NCBI RefSeq assembly: GCF_026262505.1
Contig: NC_067206.1
Location: forward strand, 5,298,879 to 5,362,878
DNA length: 64,000 bases
Direction of reading: 5' to 3'
Origin: Trichomonas vaginalis G3
Taxonomy: Eukaryota; Parabasalia; Trichomonadida; Trichomonadidae
This document shows, piece by piece, positions 59,047 through 64,000 of the stretch; position 1 is the stretch's first letter, and each line of letters opens with the position of its first letter. The notes below the pieces were generated by a model. The model ran no database searches. It was not told the origin of the DNA and was given only the letters and a program-made list of their open reading frames with translations. The position numbers and the translations under genes were made by a program.

Positions 59047-60012
59047 TCACAAGCGTTTTACATGAATTGTACGATGTATATTTGAAATCCTAAACAATTT
59101 CGTAGCTTCTATTTCTTCTGTCAGTATGTCAAAAGTTTTAACAATACCGAAGGTTTCTTTATACTTCTTCTTGACGTCAGATAGAAGGAAATCTTCTGCT
59201 GTTGGATAGTTTTTGTTCAGAAATTCTAACATGTTCATTTTATCTTCTGCTGGCTTTTCTGCTTCTTTCTTTAAGTCTGCATAGTCGTTTCTCATTCTTT
59301 CTATCTCTTTGACTGAGTAGTTATATTTCCTTATTCCTGCTTTACATTTTGAACATTGCGGGTTCATTTTTGCGTTATATTCTGAAACCTTACCTGCTAG
59401 AACAACTAAGGCGTCAATGGTTTTCTTCATCTCAAACATAGCGGGTCTTATTTGTTCGTTCCATACTTTGCCTCTTCTATCTTTATCTCTTATTTCCCAA
59501 ACACATTTTGCAACTAATGAAACAAAGTTGTCGTAGGTCTTAAATTCTTCAGATTTATATATGTCAGAAACATTCTTATATACCATGTCGCAATCTTTGT
59601 CCATAACCTTATGGTTGCAATGAAAACCAAGGAATTCATAATTTACTTTACGTATGAACTTCTTTATTTCTACTGAATCAGTTGGTTTCACTTCAATTTC
59701 GTCGAATTCAGGAATAGTGAGTTTTTGTTGTTGGATTTCAGGCAATTTGGGTAAATGGTCAATAATGTCCTGCATTTCATAAAGATACTGTTCATTTGTT
59801 TCATCTTTCGCACTACAGTCTAAATTATTTGTTAAAAGTTCTTGCTTTATCTTCTGGATTTCTGTTTCGAAAGTATATGAAGAAGGAATGAAGCTTTTCA
59901 TCTCTACTAACATAGATGTTGGATTCATAACTAAAGAGTTTGGTGAAGTTGTTGTGGACAGAGTCCCGCCGTTCGCGGCTTGAAGTGTTGTAGAACCTAT
60001 TGTTGAAATCAT
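59047..60012 (-). CDS. 321-residue Maverick protein with Cys motifs (copy B)
   Basis: Counterpart of 28287-29225, intact. The N-terminus is longer by a segment (AANGGTLSTTTSPNS) that includes a GC-rich mini-hairpin (59972-59990). Conserved FHCNHKVMDKDCDMVY and NPQCSKCKAGIRKYNYSVKE. Function unknown. Confidence 0.6.
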   Translation of the reverse strand: MISTIGSTTLQAANGGTLSTTTSPNSLVMNPTSMLVEMKSFIPSSYTFETEIQKIKQELLTNNLDCSAKDETNEQYLYEMQDIIDHLPKLPEIQQQKLTIPEFDEIEVKPTDSVEIKKFIRKVNYEFLGFHCNHKVMDKDCDMVYKNVSDIYKSEEFKTYDNFVSLVAKCVWEIRDKDRRGKVWNEQIRPAMFEMKKTIDALVVLAGKVSEYNAKMNPQCSKCKAGIRKYNYSVKEIERMRNDYADLKKEAEKPAEDKMNMLEFLNKNYPTAEDFLLSDVKKKYKETFGIVKTFDILTEEIEATKLFRISNIHRTIHVKRL

Positions 60013-60070
60013 ATCTTTACATACAAAATAAAAAAAATAAAAATAAAACTAACTTTATTTTTTCTATCTT
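60013..60070 (-). promoter_or_regulatory. Shared A/T-rich leader, 321-residue gene
   Basis: As in A, including the upstream AATTTCCTTAAGATAGAAAA segment. Confidence 0.5.
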
Positions 60071-60094
60071 AAGGAAATTCACGAAAATTCAAGA

Positions 60095-60140
60095 GGTGAA
60101 AAAACAGGTGAGAAAACAGGTGAAATCTCACCTCTTCACC
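60095..60140. repeat. B-type palindromic tag 5
   Basis: Inverted orientation: GGTGAAA, GGTGAGAAAACAGGTGAAAT with TCTCACC and TTCACC. Downstream of the integrase, as A tag 5. Confidence 0.85.
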
Positions 60141-60180
60141 TATAATATATTTTTGTCTGATTTACATCCAACGAAAAAGT

Positions 60181-61266
60181 TTAGAAGAATTTTCTTATTC
60201 TTTCTGGCATGTTTTTATCTTTCCAGTACTCCCGCTCTAATGGTCCCAGATGTGTTGGCTTTGACTCTCTCAAGTTCTTAGATGGTATAACATCTTCAAC
60301 GCCTCCTTCATATCTTACTTTATAAGTGTCATCGTTTGTGTTATAGCCAAGTATTTCAATAACCACTCCTCGCTTTGCTTCGTCAATGGTTTCAGCAAGT
60401 TTGCCATTACTACTTTCAACTAATTTCTGACGAGGATAAAACGCAATAGAGTCGTCAGCAGCTTTTATAAGATATCCATTACCTTGCGTAGAGTCTACGA
60501 TATAATAATTTCGACTTAACCTTAAACGTTTCTTTGTCAACGGTTTGTCGTCAAGAACTACACGAACTTTTGTTCCAGGAATGAGAGTAAATTGTGTTGA
60601 ATTTCTGATATTTTGTGTTTGACTTCGTTTCTTTTGTATATACTTTTCTTCTTGTTGTTGTGTCATTGAATTTGGTGTATGGCCTGTTGTAGAATGTGTT
60701 GAGGAATTGTAAACTTCGATGAAATGTTTCATTGTTTCTTCGGTAAAGTCTCGCTCTTGATTTAAATCTCTAAGCGTTCTTATGAAGCGGTTAATGATAC
60801 CGAGTATGTTATGGTTATGGTCTTCAGTAGTGTAGTGAGTTATGTTATGCTTAATGAGAAATTCTGTGATTTCATTGCTGAGGTATGCACTGTCATGGTC
60901 TGATGTTAAAGTACTTGGGTTATGTTCTGCTACAAACTTTTGTAAAACTCTTAACACTTCACGAGTTCCTTTATTTTTCATTGGATATGCATATGCTTTA
61001 CGAGTGTTAACATTTATGAAGATGAGGAATGGTTTATGGCCACATTTTCTGCTTTGAATGAGAGTGTCAAATTGGTATGCGTCAGGAGTGTTGGAGTAAA
61101 TTGGTAAAAAGTAGTCGTAAGGGTTTATTTTTGTTTGATGTACAACATTTTTGTCAAAGAACCTTTTCACTTCAGCTCTGTTAGTAAATCCCGAACTCTT
61201 TGCAGCTTCATTGAATTTCTTAAAAGACCTCCATGGATGTTGTTCGAATACTTCTTTCAAGCTCAT
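60181..61266 (-). CDS. Maverick integrase (copy B)
   Basis: 361 residues, intact, nearly identical to 30370-31455. Same integrase core and chromodomain-like C-terminus. Upstream, a 15-20 bp GC-rich palindrome (GCGTTCATTGAACGC, about 61301-61317) has been added between integrase and fibre genes compared with A. Confidence 0.9.
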   Translation of the reverse strand: MSLKEVFEQHPWRSFKKFNEAAKSSGFTNRAEVKRFFDKNVVHQTKINPYDYFLPIYSNTPDAYQFDTLIQSRKCGHKPFLIFINVNTRKAYAYPMKNKGTREVLRVLQKFVAEHNPSTLTSDHDSAYLSNEITEFLIKHNITHYTTEDHNHNILGIINRFIRTLRDLNQERDFTEETMKHFIEVYNSSTHSTTGHTPNSMTQQQEEKYIQKKRSQTQNIRNSTQFTLIPGTKVRVVLDDKPLTKKRLRLSRNYYIVDSTQGNGYLIKAADDSIAFYPRQKLVESSNGKLAETIDEAKRGVVIEILGYNTNDDTYKVRYEGGVEDVIPSKNLRESKPTHLGPLEREYWKDKNMPERIRKFF

Positions 61267-61306
61267 TTATGTAAAGTTAAAGATTTTATTCTAGGCTCAA
61301 GCGCGT

Positions 61307-64000
61307 TCATTGAACGCGGTACCATGCGAATATAGTCACAAATGGTGGCATATAATCTTCACCCGAGCCTGTTGGATTTGTTGTGAAAGTGTGTGAATGA
61401 TTTCCTGTGGTTCCACAGAAAATACCTGTGCTTGAATCTACTGGGTCACTTGAAATATCATATCTATGCATTCCCTGTCTATCCGAACCTGCTGCAAGAT
61501 TTGTATAACCTCTTTTTGTTATTGAATGTGAATGACTACCTGTTGTGTTTGTAGTTCCTGTATGAGTGTGCGGTGGAAGGTTTGCTTCAGTAATTTTCTT
61601 CGAACCTCCTGTTTGCTTTGAAGAGTTCGCACAGTATAAGAATTTATCTACAATCTGCTCCCACATACCAAAACCTAAAACTGTTTCTGGATTTGTTGAA
61701 TTCATTGACGTATAAATAGAGCCTATAGGATATAATGTTTGAAGAATCTGAGTCTTTAATGTTTGAAGCTCTGTTTTGTCTGCTTTCTTGTCATATAAAT
61801 CTTGAGCAGTGAATTTAATATTATGTTCATCCTTCATGACATAAACATCTTTACATCTAATGTTTCTCATCGTCGTTATGTCGTCATCCGATGTTAAACC
61901 TTGTGGAAAGTTAGGAGGTTTACAATATAATACATCCCCACCAGTTTCTTCAACCGTTCCTTCAATACTTTCTATAGCAACAGTTGTAAAACTTGTATGT
62001 GTATGAGTCTTATCTGCTTTCTTATCTAACATTGCTGGTAGTTCATATGCTTCAAAGTTTCTGACATGACCTTCGATATTCATACATTTGTTATTTAAGG
62101 AGTTTAGTGTATCTTTTACGCTTGTACTTGGATTTTCTAATGGTGCACTTGAACCAAGGTCAAAGTTCAATATTATGTCGTCTGCTCTAACAGTAGTGAA
62201 GGATTTATGTGTATGGTTCTTGTCGGCTTTACTGTCTAATGTAGCTTGAAGTTCATTTATATCGGAGATATTGTGTTTATGAGATTTCAAAACTTTGTTC
62301 GTTGCGTCAAGTTCTGTTTTGTCAGCTTTACTTTTAATAGCATCTTCAAAAGTTATTTTTGACTTAACTCTCAAAGTAAATCTTGGTTCAACTAATACAC
62401 CGTTAACAAAGAAGTATGAAGCATAAATTTCAGCGTTATAACCAAATGATTGTGGTGCTATACCTGTGTCATACTGTACAGTACAGTGTATGTCATAACC
62501 TTTAGCACGAATGAATTTATATCTTCTTTCATTAACATTTTTCGTATTCACTTTTTCACCCTGTGTTAAATATCCATGATAGTCCGTTATAATCTGTTCA
62601 TCAGAACTTATATAATGAACATGGTTTTTGTCTGCTTTATTGTCTAAAGAAGTTTGAAGTTCATTTATATCGGAGATATTGTGTTTATGAGATTTCAAAA
62701 CTTTGTTCGTTGCGTCAAGTTCATTTTTGTCCGCTTTACTATTTAATGTAGCTTGAAGTTCATTTATATCGGAGATATTGTGTTTATGTTCTTTATCTGC
62801 TTTTTCGGCTAATTTCTCTTCTATCTCATTTATTTCAAGTTCATGCCTACCACCACCTCCCGAAGAAGTATTTTTCTTCAGCTCTTGAAGAACGTCCACT
62901 TCGCCATCTTTGGTGTCAATAATGAGACTTTGTGTTAAAACCTTTCCTGTCTTAATGGATGTTTGTAAAACTTCTTCTTCACCGTGTTCGGGGTCATGGT
63001 CGTCATCATATCTTGTGAAATCAGAGATGTTGTCATACATTAAGCATATCTGTCTCAAAAGTTCTGCTATTTGAAACTGGAACGAAAGATATACAGAACT
63101 TTCATCATCTCCTAAAGTCAAGTCTGCTTTCTTAAGTATTTCTTGAATGTATGCAATGAGAACAGAGTACCTTGGAAAATATTCGAACAATATTTCATTA
63201 GCTGTTGGTTTTGGTGGTTCTTCTGGAGTTTCTGTTGTTTCAGTTCCTTCTGTTGGAGTTTCTGCATCTCTTGACTTCAATGCTCTTGCTCTCAAAGACC
63301 TAAATGTTAGAGCACCGGGTTTTACAAAGGACTTTATAAATGCTTTAATAGTTCCTGGTAAGTTATTGTTAGCATTAAGTAAGTTCCTTATGCTTCCATC
63401 ATGTACGTCCATAGCACTATGTAAAAAATCTATACTTTTCTTGTAGTCAGCAATAGACTGACTGTGATTTTTTAAAGATTTGTCAATACCTTTAAGCCAA
63501 TCTTCATGCATGTCTGATACTGAGCCAAGAATATCATTTGCTTCCTTTAGTGTATTTTGTGCTTTCGTAAAGTATCCAATCCCGTACGTGCATTGTTTGC
63601 TATACGTCTTACAGTATCTATTTGACTCCTTGTTTCTTGCATCCAACCAGATAAAGTTTTAATAGTATCCGAACCATTTGAAATGAAGTTCAAAGCATTT
63701 TTAACGTCATCTAAAGCTTCTTCACCAAGTACAGCCCATATCTTTCCGATTTGGTATTGAAGAACTCCATATGAAGCAGCTGTTAAACCAGTATTTATAA
63801 GGTCCCATATCCATGATTTAGCAGTTTTTCCATCCTTTCCATCCTTTCCATCCAAACCGTTTTCGCCTTGAGGTCCTTGTATTCCTTGATCCTTGTATTC
63901 CTTGAGGTCCTTGTATTCCTTGTGGTCCGGTGTCACCCTTCTCTCCTTTCAGTTCATCTTTATGTTCGTTATAATATTCTAATGTCATAAGGTGTACATC
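61307..64000 (-). pseudogene. Fibre protein with collagen-like start and phage-type tip (copy B), runs off the window
   Basis: C-terminal 780 residues are one open frame: helical stalk (LKEANDILGSVSDMHEDWLK), Pro/Thr linker (PTEGTETTETPEEPPKPT), shaft repeats (ISDINELQATLNSKADKN, several times), then the tip with YPIGSIYTSMNSTNP, LPPHTHTGTTNTTG, a loop unlike that of A, and HSHTFTTNPTGSGEDYMPPF. Upstream are collagen-like Gly-X-Y repeats (GIQGPQGENGLDGKDGKDG) and a helical module. Probably the surface adhesin. About one break in the visible part; the start is outside the window. Confidence 0.8.

Larger units (their letters stand above)
46852..64000. mobile_element. Maverick/Polinton copy B, left 17 kb, better preserved
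   Basis: Left end AGTTAGTATACAAG at 46852; the right end lies outside the window. Gene order matches copy A from the terminal-repeat gene to the fibre gene. Capsid, 285-residue gene, integrase, 321-residue gene and most small genes are intact; about half a dozen or somewhat more breaks are seen elsewhere. All intergenic tags are B-type. Recent by its closeness to A. The ATPase and minor capsid genes would lie beyond 64000. Confidence 0.9.

Overview
The window looks like nuclear DNA of a trichomonad parabasalid (Trichomonas vaginalis or a close relative). Reasons: a Myb-type DNA-binding gene and an ankyrin-repeat gene with TCAYTW initiator motifs just upstream of the ATG, no visible introns, very AT-rich intergenic DNA, Mutator-like DNA transposons, and large Maverick/Polinton elements of the kind known to fill trichomonad genomes. 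The species cannot be fixed from sequence alone.

Layout. 1-3785: the end of a divergent, decayed Maverick (copy C; capsid genes only). 3786-17760: host-type DNA holding a broken R2R3-Myb gene, a 276-bp inverted-repeat element (6665-8420), a Mutator-like element with a 9-bp target duplication and a 121-bp tandem array (8503-9576), a TA-flanked element (10863-12814) whose right half is about fifteen back-to-back hairpins, a broken ankyrin gene, a broken gene of unknown family, and a second hairpin cluster. 17766-40900: Maverick copy A, about 23 kb, with long terminal inverted repeats and a 5-bp target duplication (GACCC), heavily broken, with a 1-kb DNA element nested in its right repeat. 40906-46851: host spacer rich in simple repeats, GC-rich palindromes and ankyrin scraps. 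46852-64000: Maverick copy B, same subfamily as A, better preserved, running off the window end.

Maverick parts seen: double-jelly-roll major capsid protein, jelly-roll minor capsid candidate, FtsK/HerA-type packaging ATPase, protein-primed family B DNA polymerase, retroviral-type integrase, two KilA-N proteins, a long fibre protein with a bacteriophage-type tail-fibre tip, and many small genes of unknown role. No adenovirus-type protease was identified. Replication would use the polymerase, insertion the integrase, and the capsid, ATPase and fibre genes would build a virus-like particle. A and B are close relatives (capsid proteins above about 98% identical by eye), so they diverged recently; C is older.

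The most unusual signals are: (1) palindromic intergenic tags repeated through each Maverick, all of one sequence type in A and all of another in B, with compensating changes that keep the palindrome; (2) the kilobase hairpin array at 11.5-12.5 kb, one hairpin of which copies the beginning of the reading frame in the same element; (3) the phage-like fibre with a conserved frame and a completely different tip in A and B; (4) a tRNA-like Pol III unit, a primase-helicase-like remnant and exchangeable gene cassettes inside copy B or A; (5) a small GC-rich double hairpin scattered through Maverick genes and spacers.
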